A DNA stretch of 64,000 nt from Streptomyces humi (GCF_001005085.2 NZ_LBMU02000017.1:1-64000); one strand, 5' to 3'; counted from the stretch's first letter, positions 50,703 through 60,873 are shown. Made by a program: numbers and translations. The notes: a model not told the origin generated them from the letters alone.

Positions 50703-51803
50703 CTAGCGGAGTATGCCCTCCAGGAAGTCGCTGCCCAGGCGGGCGACGACCGTGACGTCGAGCTGGTGCAGCACGTACCGCCCGCGGCGGCGCGTCGTGA
50801 CCAGGCCCGCCTTCTTGAGCACACCCAGATGCCGGGACACCTCCGGTGCCGAGAGACCGTGCGCCTGCGCCAGCTCGCTGGTGGTGTACGCGCTGCGTGC
50901 CAGGTACCGGCACAGCCGCATCCGCACGGGGTGGGAGAGCGCGGCCATCCGTAGCGTCAGCTGCTCCACCGACGCCGGAGAGGCCAGCTCCGGCGAGCCG
51001 GCCGGATAGTGCAGCACCGGCTGCCAGCCGAAGCGGTGCAGCACCATCAGGTGCGGCCAGCCGAGGCTCGTGGGCACCAGCAGCAGCCCGTCGGCGTCCG
51101 TCACCGCGTGCCCGTCGGTCAGCTTGTCCACGATGATGCGCGAGCCCGTCCCGTCCAGCGTCACGGAGGGCGAGACCGCCGTCAGCGCTTCGGCCAGCCC
51201 CTTGCGCCGCAGCAGCTCGGTCTTGTGCCGGGCGTCGGCCGCCAGCTGGTGCCGCAGCCGCGACCAGGCCTCGTCGAAGAAAGCGGTCGCGCAGTCCTCC
51301 AGGAACCGGCGCAGCCAGGCGCGCACGCTCGGCGGGTCGTCGAGCAGGCGCTGGGCGAAACGGACCTGCCGGGGGCCGCGCGAGGCCGCCACCTCCAGCG
51401 CCCGCCGACGCACCACGGGGTCCGCCAGGATGTCCGGGGCCCGGGTGTCGTACGACCACACACAGGTGAACTCCAGGGCGGCGTCCACGAACTGGGCGTC
51501 CGTCAGCTTGTCCAGCTGGTCCAGTTCCTCCGCGAGCGTGCCGCCCGGGACCGCGCCCGGCAGGCCCGCACAGGGCAGGAACAGGTCCGAGAACGTGGAC
51601 CGCCACAGGAAGTCCGCCTCGGACATCCGGTCCGCCAGGTCCGGTTCCAGGCGCGCGGTCACGCCCGTCACCCAGCCCTGGAGGCCGGGGTGGTGTCCCG
51701 GCTCGGACAGCGCGTGCAGGGCCATGCCGAGCTCGGCCAGCGGCGAGGGCACGACAGCGACCCGCTCGGGCCGCAGCCCCGCGATGTCGATGCGTACGCT
51801 CAT
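50703..51803 (-). CDS. ArsR-like regulator with N-terminal DUF5937
   Basis: The 366-residue protein has a long N-terminal domain (MSVRIDIAGLRPERV, PSPLAELGMALHAL), the DUF5937 pattern. A C-terminal winged helix at about 285-345 reads HPVRMRLCRYLARSAYTTSEL, then LSAPEVSRHLGVLKKAGLV (extracts) and is of the ArsR type. No metal-binding Cys motif is apparent. It converges on the response-regulator gene 13 bases away, a neighbourhood I believe is conserved in Streptomyces, so it may act in the same response. The ligand is unknown. Confidence 0.78.
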   Translation of the reverse strand: MSVRIDIAGLRPERVAVVPSPLAELGMALHALSEPGHHPGLQGWVTGVTARLEPDLADRMSEADFLWRSTFSDLFLPCAGLPGAVPGGTLAEELDQLDKLTDAQFVDAALEFTCVWSYDTRAPDILADPVVRRRALEVAASRGPRQVRFAQRLLDDPPSVRAWLRRFLEDCATAFFDEAWSRLRHQLAADARHKTELLRRKGLAEALTAVSPSVTLDGTGSRIIVDKLTDGHAVTDADGLLLVPTSLGWPHLMVLHRFGWQPVLHYPAGSPELASPASVEQLTLRMAALSHPVRMRLCRYLARSAYTTSELAQAHGLSAPEVSRHLGVLKKAGLVTTRRRGRYVLHQLDVTVVARLGSDFLEGILR

Positions 51804-51966
51804 GTCCCCATCGTGCACCCGGCCACTGACAACGCCCCGCCGGCCGACCACGTACGGCCGCCCCGCGAAGAACGCTCCCCGGCGCTCCCCCGGGCCGCCC
51901 TCAGGCGCTCCCGCGGCCGGCTTCAGGCGCTTCCACAGCCCACTTCGGGCGCTCCCGCGGCGGGCT
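51804..51966. repeat. Short GGCGCTCCCGCGG-type repeats between genes
   Basis: Between about 51890 and 51975 a ~25-base motif of the form CTTCAGGCGCTCCCGCGGCC recurs three to four times with drift. It lies between the DUF5937 gene start and the stop of the threonine-aldolase-like gene. Confidence 0.6.
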
Positions 51967-53205
51967 TCAGGAGGACGGCGCTTCGGGCAGGCGGCCCGCG
52001 AAGTCCGCGACCGCCGCCCGCACCTCCCGCGGCGTCCAGTCCAGGCCCGCCGCCGCCACCGTCACCTCGGTCATCGAGATGCCCGGACCCTTCGCGTTCC
52101 AGAAGCCGGCGAACAGGTAGGTGCCGGTCTCCTCGGCCTGCCGGAGCGCCGCCTCCGTGAGCACCTCCGCCTCGTACGGCAGCCAGACCTGGAACTGGTG
52201 GGTGTGAGGTTCCCCGGGGTGCACCCGGGACCAGGGGACGCCGGTCTCCCGAAGGCCCTCGCGCACGGCCGCGGCGACCACGCGCGCGTGCCGTACGTAC
52301 TCCGGCAGGCGCGGCAGTTCGCGGTCCAGCCCGATCAGCGCCGCGAGGGCGGTCGGAAACTGCTGGAAGACCATCCCGCCGTACCGGTGGCGCCAGGTCT
52401 TCGCCTCGTCGACCAGGCTCCCGGGGCCGGCCAGCGCGGCCCCGCCGATACCGCCCAGGGACTTGTAGAACGACACGTAGACGCTGTCCGCGAGGTCCGC
52501 GATCTCGGGCAGTGGCCGCCCGAAGTGGACGGTGGTCTCCCACAGGCGCGCGCCGTCGAAGTGCACCACCGCGTCGCGCTCCCGGGCCGCCTCCACGACC
52601 TCGGTGAGCTCCTCCCAGGAGGGCAGCACGAAACCGGCGTCCCGCAGCGGCAGCTCCAGCATCAGAGTGCCGAACGGCTCCTCGAAGTCGCGTATCTCCT
52701 GGGCGGTGGGGAGCCGGGGCTCACCGGTGACTCGCACCGTGCGCAGGCCGGCCACCTCGCGGAAGGCGTCGCGTTCGTGCACCTCGGGATGGGCGAGGGC
52801 GTGCAGGGCGACCGTGGGGCTGCCGGTGCGGGCCGCCCAGCAGCGCAGGGCGACCTGCTGGGCCATCGTGCCGGTCGGGAAGAACGCGGCGGCCTCCGTG
52901 CCGAGCAGGTCCGCGACCCGCTTCTCCAGGGCCTCGACGACACCGTTGCCGTAGATGTCCACGGACTCGTCCAGGTCGTAGGCCCCGGGGGCGGCTTCCT
53001 GGAGCAGCGCGAGCTGTTCCCGGAGGGTGGCGCGCAGGTTCACGCGCGCGAGGACGCGTTCCGCCTCCCGGTAGGCGGTCGCGCGCCGCTCCTTCAGCCG
53101 TTGTTCGGCCGACAGGGGTGCCTCCGGTCGCACGGTGTCGCGGATCTCGTCCCCGGGGGTCTCGCCCGGGCCGGTTCCGTCCTGGGGGGTGGGCTGGTCG
53201 CTCAT
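51967..53205 (-). CDS. Threonine-aldolase/beta-eliminating lyase-family PLP enzyme
   Basis: The 412-residue fold type I PLP enzyme has its cofactor Lys248 in VSFYKSLGGIGG. Asp217 in VHFDGARLW pairs with the PLP nitrogen, and FPTGTMAQQVALR forms the phosphate cup. It most resembles low-specificity threonine aldolases, which cleave threonine to glycine and acetaldehyde. Reaction specificity is not proven. The ~85 N-terminal residues are longer than in E. coli LtaE. ATG 53205 is used, with AGGGC close before it. Confidence 0.8.
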   Translation of the reverse strand: MSDQPTPQDGTGPGETPGDEIRDTVRPEAPLSAEQRLKERRATAYREAERVLARVNLRATLREQLALLQEAAPGAYDLDESVDIYGNGVVEALEKRVADLLGTEAAAFFPTGTMAQQVALRCWAARTGSPTVALHALAHPEVHERDAFREVAGLRTVRVTGEPRLPTAQEIRDFEEPFGTLMLELPLRDAGFVLPSWEELTEVVEAARERDAVVHFDGARLWETTVHFGRPLPEIADLADSVYVSFYKSLGGIGGAALAGPGSLVDEAKTWRHRYGGMVFQQFPTALAALIGLDRELPRLPEYVRHARVVAAAVREGLRETGVPWSRVHPGEPHTHQFQVWLPYEAEVLTEAALRQAEETGTYLFAGFWNAKGPGISMTEVTVAAAGLDWTPREVRAAVADFAGRLPEAPSS

Positions 53206-53412
53206 GCCCTGGATGATGCCGTGGCGCGGGCCCGTGCGGCCCGGGATTTTCCGCCCGGTGGCATCCGGCGCCCCGTCCCGGCGGCATCCGCTCCGGTGTG
53301 ACGGGTCACCCACAGCCTGTGGACGGCCAACTGGGCCCGGACCCGATAGCGTTAACATGACGAGAAATCGTCCGGTACCCAGAGCGGACTGGAACGGGAA
53401 GGCCACTGCCGC

Positions 53413-54378
53413 GTGAGTACAGTCCAACAGCCAGATCCCAGCGACCGCCCCGCACGGCTCACCGTGGGCGTCGTCGGCGCCGGCCGCGTGGGCCCCGCGC
53501 TCGCCGCGTCCCTGCGGCTCGCGGGCCACCGTCCGGTGGCCGTCTCCGGTGTCTCCGACACCTCCCGGCGGCGCGCCGAGGCGATGCTGCCCGACGTCCC
53601 GCTGGTACCGCCCGCCGAGGTGCTCCAGCGCGCCGACCTGGTGCTCCTGACCGTCCCCGACGACGCACTGCCCGGCCTGGTCACCGGCCTCGCCGAGACC
53701 GGCGCGGTGCGCCCGGGCCAGCTGCTCGTGCACACCTCAGGACGCTACGGCGCGAAGGTCCTGGACCCCGCCCTGCGCGCGGGCGCGCTGCCGCTGGCCC
53801 TGCACCCCGCGATGACCTTCACGGGGACACCGGTGGACGTGCAGCGGCTGGCCGGCTGCTCGTTCGGCGTCACCGCGCCCGAGGAACTGCGGATGGCGGC
53901 GCAGGCCCTGGTCATCGAGATGGGCGGCGAACCGGAGTGGATCTCCGAGGAGAACCGCCCGCTCTACCACGCGGCCCTCGCCCTCGGCGCCAACCACCTG
54001 GTCACCCTGGTCTCCCAGTCCATGGAGCTGCTGCGCACCGCCGGCGTCGAGGCCCCCGACCGGATGCTCGGCCCGCTGCTGGGCGCCGCCCTGGACAACG
54101 CCCTGCGCTCCGGGGACGCGGCGCTGACCGGGCCGGTCGCGCGCGGGGACGCGGGCACCGTCGCCGCGCACGTCACGGAGTTGCGCAGGCACGCCCCGCA
54201 AGCCGTCGACGGCTACCTGGCGATGGCCCGCGCGACGGCCGACCGGGCCCTCGCGCACGGCCTGCTGAAGCCGGAACTCGCCGAGGACCTCCTCGGCGTC
54301 CTCGCGAACCGTCCCGGTGAAGCGAACGGCACCGACGGCACCGAAGGCACCGAAGGCCCCGAGGGGAACGCCCGATGA
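53413..54378 (+). CDS. Rossmann-fold DUF2520 oxidoreductase-like protein
   Basis: The 321-residue protein has an N-terminal Rossmann domain ([35 protein letters not shown]). A helical DUF2520 domain follows from about 160 ([20 protein letters not shown]). It resembles ketopantoate reductase/F420-dependent NADP reductase folds. Because it overlaps panC by four bases, it could act in pantothenate synthesis, but it is not a typical PanE. The last residues are a 9-base repeat ([10 protein letters not shown]). GTG 53413 follows GGGAAGG by 11 bases. Confidence 0.8.
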   Translation: MSTVQQPDPSDRPARLTVGVVGAGRVGPALAASLRLAGHRPVAVSGVSDTSRRRAEAMLPDVPLVPPAEVLQRADLVLLTVPDDALPGLVTGLAETGAVRPGQLLVHTSGRYGAKVLDPALRAGALPLALHPAMTFTGTPVDVQRLAGCSFGVTAPEELRMAAQALVIEMGGEPEWISEENRPLYHAALALGANHLVTLVSQSMELLRTAGVEAPDRMLGPLLGAALDNALRSGDAALTGPVARGDAGTVAAHVTELRRHAPQAVDGYLAMARATADRALAHGLLKPELAEDLLGVLANRPGEANGTDGTEGTEGPEGNAR

Positions 54379-55376
54379 CCACCGTCCTGCTGAGCACCGC
54401 CGACGAACTGCAAGCGCGCGTACGCCGCGGCCGCCGCGCCGTCGTGATGACCATGGGCGCCCTGCACGAGGGCCACGCCACGCTGATCCGCACCGCGCGG
54501 GAGACCGCGGGCCCGGACGGCGAGGTCGTCGTCACGGTCTTCGTCAACCCGCTCCAGTTCGGGGCCGGCGAGGACCTCGACCGCTACCCGCGCACGCTGG
54601 AAGCCGACCTGAAGATCGCCGAGCAGGCGGGCGCGGACGCCGTCTTCGCCCCCTCGGTCGACGAGGTCTACCCGGGCGGGCAGCCCCAGGTCCGGGTCAC
54701 CGCGGGCCCGATGGGCACCCTCCTGGAGGGCGCCTCGCGCCCCGGTCACTTCGACGGCGTGCTCACCGTCGTCGCCAAGCTGCTGCACCTCACCCGCCCC
54801 GACGTGGCGCTGTTCGGGCAGAAGGACGCCCAGCAGCTGGCCGTGATCCGGCGCATGGTGCGCGATCTGAACTTCGGCATCGAGATCGTCGGCGTGCCGA
54901 CCGTGCGCGAGGGCGACGGACTCGCGCTGTCCAGCCGCAACCGCTACCTGTCGGCCGACGAGCGGCGCACGGCGCTCACACTCTCCCGCGCGCTGTTCGC
55001 CGGCCGCGACCGGCACGCGGCGCAGGAGGCACTGCGCGCGCGGGCCCTCGAAGTGCCCTCCACGCGCGCGCGTGCCGAGGCCCTCAGCGCCATAGGGGAG
55101 TCCCGCGCCGCCGCCGACGCGCACGCCGTCGCCAAGGCCGTGCCGAACGCCGCCGCGGCCGTCCGCGCGGCCGCCCGCGCGGTCCTGGACGAGGGCGTGC
55201 ACTTCGACCCGCCGCTCCAACTGGACTACCTCGTCCTGGTCGACCCCGCCGACTTCACCGACATCGACGACGACTTCACGGGAGAGGCCGTCCTCGCCGT
55301 CGCCGCCCGGGTCGGCAGCACCCGGCTGATCGACAACATCCCCCTCACCTTCGCCGCCCCGGGAGCCGCCTCGTGA
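54375..55376 (+). CDS. panC: Pantothenate synthetase
   Basis: The 333-residue enzyme has [14 protein letters not shown] (HEGH 31-34 binds the adenylate), [18 protein letters not shown] (in part), [16 protein letters not shown] and SSRNRYLS. It condenses pantoate with beta-alanine using ATP. The start overlaps the preceding gene and the stop overlaps nadB, each by four bases. This gives a tightly coupled pan/nad operon. An Ala-rich insert lies at about 205-260. Confidence 0.95.
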   Translation: MTTVLLSTADELQARVRRGRRAVVMTMGALHEGHATLIRTARETAGPDGEVVVTVFVNPLQFGAGEDLDRYPRTLEADLKIAEQAGADAVFAPSVDEVYPGGQPQVRVTAGPMGTLLEGASRPGHFDGVLTVVAKLLHLTRPDVALFGQKDAQQLAVIRRMVRDLNFGIEIVGVPTVREGDGLALSSRNRYLSADERRTALTLSRALFAGRDRHAAQEALRARALEVPSTRARAEALSAIGESRAAADAHAVAKAVPNAAAAVRAAARAVLDEGVHFDPPLQLDYLVLVDPADFTDIDDDFTGEAVLAVAARVGSTRLIDNIPLTFAAPGAAS

Positions 55377-57094
55377 CCAGCACCGGCATACGACTGCACG
55401 CGCCCGCCCCCGGCTGGTCCATCGACGCGGACGTGGTGGTCGTCGGGTCAGGCGTGGCCGGCCTGACCGCCGCCCTGCGCTGCGAGGCCGCGGGACTGAC
55501 CACGGTCGTCGTCACCAAGGCGCTCCTCGACGACGGCTCCACACGCTGGGCGCAGGGCGGCGTCGCGGCCGCCCTGGGCGAGGGCGACACCCCCGAGCAG
55601 CACCTGGACGACACCCTGGTCGCGGGCGTCGGCCTGTGCGACGAGGACGCCGTACGGATCCTCGTCACCGAGGGCCCCGACGCGGTACGACGGCTGATCT
55701 CGACCGGCGCCCACTTCGACACCGACGCGGACGGCGACATCGAGCTCACCCGTGAGGGCGGCCACCACCGGCGCCGGATCGCCCATGCGGGCGGCGACGC
55801 CACCGGCGCGGAGATCTCCCGCGCGCTGGTGGAGGCGGCCCGCGCGCGGGGCGTGCGGATGATCGAGAACGCGCTGGTACTGGACCTGCTGACCGACGCC
55901 GAAGGGCGCACGGCGGGCGTGACCCTGCACGTGATGGGTGAGGGCCAGCACGACGGCGTGGGCGCCGTGCACGCCCCCGCGGTGGTCCTCGCCACCGGCG
56001 GCATGGGCCAGGTCTTCGCCGCGACCACCAACCCCTCGGTGTCCACGGGGGACGGCGTGGCGCTGGCGCTGCGCGCGGGCGCGGAGGTCAGCGACCTCGA
56101 GTTCGTGCAGTTCCACCCCACCGTGCTGTTCCTCGGCGCCGACGCGGAGGGACAGCAGCCGCTGGTCTCCGAGGCGGTGCGCGGCGAGGGCGCGCACCTG
56201 GTCGACGCGGCCGGCGTGCGCTTCATGGTGGGGCAGCACGAGCTGGCCGAGCTGGCGCCCCGGGACATCGTCGCCAAGGGCATCATGCGGCGCATGCAGG
56301 AGCAGGACGCCGAGCACATGTTCCTGGACGCCCGGCACTTCGGCGCGGACATGTGGGAGCACCGTTTCCCGACCATCCTGGCCGCCTGCCGGGCGCACGG
56401 CATCGACCCGGTGACCGAGCCCATCCCGATAGCGCCGGCCGCGCACTACGCCTCCGGTGGCGTGCGCACCGACGCGCGCGGGCGCACGACCGTCCCCGGG
56501 CTCTACGCCTGCGGAGAGGTCGCCTGCACCGGCGTGCACGGCGCGAACCGGCTCGCCTCGAACTCCCTCCTGGAAGGGCTGGTCTACGCCGAGCGCATCG
56601 TCGCCGACATCACCGAGCGGCACGCGGCGGACCGCCTCCACGCGCGCGTGCCCGTGCCGGTACCGCACCCGGACCGGCCCGCGCACCCGCTACAGGTCCC
56701 CGAGGCCCGTTTCGCGATCCAGCGGATCATGACGGAGGGCGCCGGGGTGCTGCGCTCCGACGACTCCCTGACCAGGGCCGCCGAGCAGCTCCAGCGGCTG
56801 CACACCGAGGCCCGCGACGCCCTCGCCGAGAACGGCAAGACCGCCGAGCCCGGCGTGGACACCTGGGAGGCCACCAACCTCCTGTGCGTCGCGCGCGTGC
56901 TGGTCGAGGCGGCCCTCCGCCGCGAGGAGACCCGCGGCTGCCACTGGCGCGAGGACCACGCCGACCGCGACGACGCACACTGGCGGCGCCACATCGTCGT
57001 ACGGCTCAATCCGGACCGTTCGCTGGCCGTACGCACCACCGACACCGCAGACTTCCCCCCTACCCGGCCGCATCAGCCATCCCAGGAGCAGTGA
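55373..57094 (+). CDS. nadB: L-aspartate oxidase
   Basis: The 573-residue FAD enzyme has the dinucleotide motif [14 protein letters not shown] near residue 24, [37 protein letters not shown] and [16 protein letters not shown]. It oxidises aspartate to iminoaspartate, which quinolinate synthase (NadA) needs. nadA is not in this window. GTG 55373 overlaps the panC stop, and nadC follows at once. Confidence 0.94.
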   Translation: MTSTGIRLHAPAPGWSIDADVVVVGSGVAGLTAALRCEAAGLTTVVVTKALLDDGSTRWAQGGVAAALGEGDTPEQHLDDTLVAGVGLCDEDAVRILVTEGPDAVRRLISTGAHFDTDADGDIELTREGGHHRRRIAHAGGDATGAEISRALVEAARARGVRMIENALVLDLLTDAEGRTAGVTLHVMGEGQHDGVGAVHAPAVVLATGGMGQVFAATTNPSVSTGDGVALALRAGAEVSDLEFVQFHPTVLFLGADAEGQQPLVSEAVRGEGAHLVDAAGVRFMVGQHELAELAPRDIVAKGIMRRMQEQDAEHMFLDARHFGADMWEHRFPTILAACRAHGIDPVTEPIPIAPAAHYASGGVRTDARGRTTVPGLYACGEVACTGVHGANRLASNSLLEGLVYAERIVADITERHAADRLHARVPVPVPHPDRPAHPLQVPEARFAIQRIMTEGAGVLRSDDSLTRAAEQLQRLHTEARDALAENGKTAEPGVDTWEATNLLCVARVLVEAALRREETRGCHWREDHADRDDAHWRRHIVVRLNPDRSLAVRTTDTADFPPTRPHQPSQEQ

Positions 57095-57099
57095 CAGAC

Positions 57100-58077
57100 G
57101 TGAGCACCAACGACCTTCCCCTCGCCGACGGCGGCGGCTGCGGCGACGGCTGTGCCTGTGGCGCCGAGGGCGACGAGGAGTACCTGGAGTGCGGGCTCGA
57201 CCCCGCGCTCGCCGAACTCCTCGCCGCCGCCGGACTCGACCCCCTGGAGGTCGAGGACACCGCCAACGTGGCCATCCAGGAGGACCTCGACAACGGCGTG
57301 GACGTGACGACCGTCGCGACGATCCCCGAGGAGGCCGTGGCGACCGCCGACTTCGTCGCGCGCGAGGCGGGCGTGGTCGCGGGCCTCCGGGTCGCCGAGG
57401 CCGTGGTCTCCGTGGTCTGCACCGACGAGTTCGAGGTCGAGCGGCACGTCGAGGACGGCGACCGGGTCGAGGCCGGGCAGCCGCTGCTGTCCGTCACCAC
57501 GCGCACCCGCGACCTGCTCACCGCCGAGCGCAGCGCGCTCAACATCCTGAACCGCCTCTCCGGCATCGCGACCGCCACGCGCGCGTGGGCGGACGCCCTG
57601 GAGGGCACGGACACGCGCGTGCGCGACACCCGCAAGACCACCCCGGGGCTCCGCTCCCTGGAGAAGTTCGCCGTGCGCTGCGGGGGCGGCGTCAACCACC
57701 GCATGTCGCTCTCCGACGCGGCCCTCGTCAAGGACAACCACGTGCTGGCCGCCGGTGGCGTCGCCCAGGCCTTCAAGGCCGTCCGCGAGGCCTTCCCCGA
57801 CCTGGCCATCGAGGTCGAGGTCGACACGCTGCACCAGCTGCGCGAGGTCGTCGACGCGGGCGCCGACCTGATCCTGCTGGACAACTTCACGCCCGGGGAG
57901 TGCGAGGAGGCCGTCGCGATCGTGCACGGGCGCGCGCTCCTGGAGGCGTCCGGGCGGCTCACCCTGGACAACGCGCGCGCGTACGCCGACACCGGCGTGG
58001 ACTTCCTGGCCGTCGGCGCCCTGACCCACTCCTCGCCGATCCTGGACATCGGCCTGGACCTGCGCGCGGCGGAGTGA
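57100..58077 (+). CDS. nadC: Nicotinate-nucleotide pyrophosphorylase with Cys-rich N-terminus
   Basis: The 325-residue enzyme has DTRKTTPGLR, CGGGVNHRMSL, KDNH and EVEVDTL, the full quinolinate phosphoribosyltransferase pattern. It makes nicotinate mononucleotide from quinolinate and PRPP. The first ~35 residues are extra and carry Cys14, Cys18, Cys20 and Cys31 (GGCGDGCACG..LECG), a possible metal site. AGGAG lies 11 bases before GTG 57100. The GTG at 57091 overlaps the nadB stop and is an alternative start. Confidence 0.94.
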   Translation: MSTNDLPLADGGGCGDGCACGAEGDEEYLECGLDPALAELLAAAGLDPLEVEDTANVAIQEDLDNGVDVTTVATIPEEAVATADFVAREAGVVAGLRVAEAVVSVVCTDEFEVERHVEDGDRVEAGQPLLSVTTRTRDLLTAERSALNILNRLSGIATATRAWADALEGTDTRVRDTRKTTPGLRSLEKFAVRCGGGVNHRMSLSDAALVKDNHVLAAGGVAQAFKAVREAFPDLAIEVEVDTLHQLREVVDAGADLILLDNFTPGECEEAVAIVHGRALLEASGRLTLDNARAYADTGVDFLAVGALTHSSPILDIGLDLRAAE

Positions 58078-58081
58078 CGTC

Positions 58082-58879
58082 ATGCTCCTCACGATCGACG
58101 TCGGCAACACGCACACCGTCCTCGGCCTCTTCGACGGCGAGGACATCGTCGAGCACTGGCGCATCTCCACGGACGCGCGCCGTACCGCCGACGAGCTGGC
58201 GGTGCTCCTCCAGGGCCTGATGGGCATGCACCCGCTGCTCGGCGACGAGCTGGGCGACGGCATCGACGGGATCGCGATCTGCGCGACCGTGCCGTCCGTC
58301 CTGCACGAGCTGCGCGAGGTCACCCGGCGGTACTACGGCGACGTGCCGGCGGTTCTGGTGGAGCCGGGGGTGAAGACCGGTGTGCCGGTCCTGACCGACA
58401 ACCCCAAGGAGGTCGGCGCGGACCGGATCATCAACGCCGTCGCGGCCGTCGAGCTCTTCGGGGGACCGGCGATCGTCGTCGACTTCGGCACGGCGACCAC
58501 GTTCGACGCGGTGTCCGCGCGCGGGGAGTACGTCGGAGGCGTGATCGCGCCCGGTATCGAGATCTCCGTGGAGGCGCTGGGCGTCAAGGGCGCGCAGCTG
58601 CGCAAGATCGAGGTGGCCCGGCCGCGGAGCGTGATCGGGAAGAACACGGTGGAGGCCATGCAGGCGGGCATCGTGTACGGGTTCGCCGGGCAGGTCGACG
58701 GGGTGGTCGGCCGGATGGCGCGCGAACTGGCGGACGACCCGGACGACGTGACGGTGATCGCGACCGGTGGGCTGGCGCCGATGGTGCTGGGCGAGTCCTC
58801 GGTGATCGACGAGCACGAGCCCTGGCTGACCCTGGTCGGACTGCGGCTGGTGTACGAGCGGAACGTGTCGCGGATGTGA
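58082..58879 (+). CDS. coaX: Type III pantothenate kinase
   Basis: The 265-residue enzyme of the ASKHA fold has DVGNTHTVLGL (Asp6, phosphate binding), VGADRIINA, VVDFGTATTFD and VIATGGLAP. It phosphorylates pantothenate, the first step to CoA, and in type III enzymes depends on a monovalent cation. Four bases separate it from nadC. It is the last gene of the DUF2520-panC-nadB-nadC-coaX operon. Confidence 0.95.
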   Translation: MLLTIDVGNTHTVLGLFDGEDIVEHWRISTDARRTADELAVLLQGLMGMHPLLGDELGDGIDGIAICATVPSVLHELREVTRRYYGDVPAVLVEPGVKTGVPVLTDNPKEVGADRIINAVAAVELFGGPAIVVDFGTATTFDAVSARGEYVGGVIAPGIEISVEALGVKGAQLRKIEVARPRSVIGKNTVEAMQAGIVYGFAGQVDGVVGRMARELADDPDDVTVIATGGLAPMVLGESSVIDEHEPWLTLVGLRLVYERNVSRM

Positions 58880-58982
58880 GACGCGGGCGGGGTGGCGGTG
58901 AGCGCCGTCCAGGTGGGTGGCCCTCCCGCGCCACACCCGCACCGTATGTCGAGTTTGTCTGATTTACGCGTATCTTCGGTCC

Positions 58983-59630
58983 ATGCCCACGCCATATGGA
59001 TCCCGCGGCGGCATGGCGTTCGGTGCGGAGGAGCTGCGTGTGCTCCGCCGTGCTCTCGCCCTCGCCCTTCACCCCGGCCCCGCCTCCGCCGACGACATCA
59101 AGCACTGTCATCGGCTCGCCGAGTCGCTCGACGAGGCGACGCGTGAGGCGGCCCGGCTGCGTGCCTTCCTGGTGGCCGATCTCGCCCGGTACCGGGCGGC
59201 CCTGCCGGGGACCGTCACCGGCTACCTGGCCCTCCTGGAGGAGGCGCTCGGTGCCGGACACCGGCCCATTCCGGACGATCTCGCCGCGCTGCGGGCGCTG
59301 CGCGGGAACCCCGGCGCCGGGGCGCTGCTGGCCCGGTGCCAGGACCTCGCCGAGCGCGATGTGCGGGCCCGGCTCGCGCAGGGCGCCCGCAGGGTACCGG
59401 CGCCCGCCGTTCCGGCCTCCAGGGCCCGTCTGACGGCCCTGCCGGGCGGTGTGGCCGAGGAGCCGGAGCGCAAGCCGAAGGAGAAGCCCGCCGAGCGGCC
59501 CGCCCCACGGCCCGCGGCCCCCGACCCGGCCACACCGAAGCGCCCCATCCCCACCCCGGGCGAGGTGTTCCCCCGCCGCCGCCCCACCCCACCACCGGCC
59601 GGCCCCCCGCAGCAGCTCGCGGCAGGCTGA
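58983..59630 (+). CDS. Actinobacterial protein of unknown function
   Basis: The 215-residue protein is helical in its first 140 residues (EELRVLRRALALALHP, CHRLAESLDEATREAARLRAFLV). Its last 70 residues are Pro/Lys/Arg-rich and disordered. I do not recognise a characterised family. TATCTT (58971-58976) ends six bases before the ATG and no ribosome-binding site is present, suggesting a leaderless mRNA. It follows coaX on the same strand after ~100 bases. Confidence 0.65.
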   Translation: MPTPYGSRGGMAFGAEELRVLRRALALALHPGPASADDIKHCHRLAESLDEATREAARLRAFLVADLARYRAALPGTVTGYLALLEEALGAGHRPIPDDLAALRALRGNPGAGALLARCQDLAERDVRARLAQGARRVPAPAVPASRARLTALPGGVAEEPERKPKEKPAERPAPRPAAPDPATPKRPIPTPGEVFPRRRPTPPPAGPPQQLAAG

Positions 59631-60088
59631 GTCGCCGGACGAGAGACCGCGAGCGGGCCCCGGGCGGGGCGAGACCGAGGCGGGGAGTCGAGGCGGGGCT
59701 AGGCGGGGACCGTGCGCGCGCAGGGCGGAGGCGAGAACCGAGCACCGGCTCGACGAAGGCCGAACGTCAGCGTGGTGGCCGGTGCGGCGGAGGCTGGGCG
59801 TCAGCGCGGCGGAGGCTGGGCGTGTGGGGCGGGCGCGGACCGGATCGGGTACGGCGTCGGCTTCGTCCGCGGAGCCACTGGCGGCAGATCGCCCCGTGCG
59901 GCGCCTGCGCGGACCGGATCGGTTGCGGCGTCGGCTTCGTTCACGAGAGCCACGGGTAGCGGGCCGCCCGCGGGACGGCCGAGGCCGAGGCTGAGCGCGC
60001 GCAGGGCGAAGGGGCTGCTCGGGGGTGTCGGGGAGTGGTTTGCGCACCCCGCCCCTTTCGCCCGGTGTCCCGTGGCTACTCTGGACCC
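59631..60088. other. Gene-free region with direct repeats
   Basis: I see no supportable gene. Two copies of a ~36-base sequence beginning GCGGACCGGATCGG lie at about 59835 and 59912 (period ~77). GCGGCGGAGGCTGGGCG also repeats near 59786 and 59806. At the right end, TACTCT (60077-60082) forms the -10 of the next gene. Confidence 0.6.
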
Positions 60089-60271
60089 ATGGAATACGCC
60101 GCCGCGCTGCTGCCTCCGGTCGTCATGGCCATCTTCTTCATCGGCCTGGTCCGGGTGATCGTGAAGACCCAGGGAGGCGCCGCCAAGGCCAAGGAGGACG
60201 CCGCCGTCGACGCCGCCTTCGCCCATGCGGAGGGCGTCCGCCGGGCCGCCGCGCCGAAGAGCGAGGCCTGA
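60089..60271 (+). CDS. Small single-span membrane protein
   Basis: The 60-residue protein starts MEYAAALLPPVVMAIFFIGL, one membrane helix. A basic then Ala-rich cytoplasmic tail (KTQGGAAKAKEDAAVDAA) follows. Function is unknown; such small proteins are conserved in streptomycetes upstream of this BlaI-type gene, as far as I recall. TACTCT ends six bases before the ATG, predicting a leaderless mRNA. Confidence 0.75.
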   Translation: MEYAAALLPPVVMAIFFIGLVRVIVKTQGGAAKAKEDAAVDAAFAHAEGVRRAAAPKSEA

Positions 60272-60414
60272 GCCTCCGGCTGACGCCGGCCCGTACCGCC
60301 CCCGGCCCGCCCACCTGGGTTTCCGTGCCGCTCTGCGCCCTTTTTGCCCGTGTTTGTCGGCGGAAGGGCACGTCCGGCACGCCATTGGCGGGATCTCCCA
60401 CTATTGTCTGAGCT

Positions 60415-60864
60415 GTGCCTCGCCCATTGGGAGAACTCGAAGACGCGGTCATGACGCGGGTGTGGAAGTGGAACCGCCCGGTGACCGTTCGGGAAGTCCT
60501 GGAAGACCTTCAGCAGGAACGGTCCATCGCGTACACCACCGTGATGACCGTTTTGGACAATCTCCATCAGAAGGGCTGGGTCCGCCGGGAGGCCGAAGGC
60601 CGTGCCTATCGATATGAGGCCGTCTCCACCCGGGCCGCCTACGCCGCCGCTCTGATGAACGACGCCTGGTCGCAGAGCGACAACCCGGCCGCCGCTCTCG
60701 TCGCCTTCTTCGGGATGATGAGCGACGAACAGCGCCAGGCTCTGCGCGACGCCGTGCGGATCGTGCAGGGACCGGATAGGCCGGAACAGCCCGAAGAACG
60801 CCAAGACCGGCCGGTCCGCCAAGAGGAGAACCCCGGCTCGGTGGTGGACCACGGCGGGCGATAG
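60415..60864 (+). CDS. BlaI/MecI/CopY-family repressor
   Basis: The 149-residue protein is a BlaI-type winged helix (LGELEDAVMTRVWKWNRPVTVREVL in part, YTTVMTVLDNLHQKGWVRRE, GRAYRYEAV). Relatives repress beta-lactamase, copper or membrane-protein genes and are usually inactivated by a BlaR1-type protease, which is not encoded nearby. The C-terminus is a charged tail. TATTGT ends seven bases before GTG 60415, with no ribosome-binding site. An acetyltransferase gene follows after nine bases. Confidence 0.85.
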   Translation: MPRPLGELEDAVMTRVWKWNRPVTVREVLEDLQQERSIAYTTVMTVLDNLHQKGWVRREAEGRAYRYEAVSTRAAYAAALMNDAWSQSDNPAAALVAFFGMMSDEQRQALRDAVRIVQGPDRPEQPEERQDRPVRQEENPGSVVDHGGR

Positions 60865-60873
60865 CGTCCGCTC

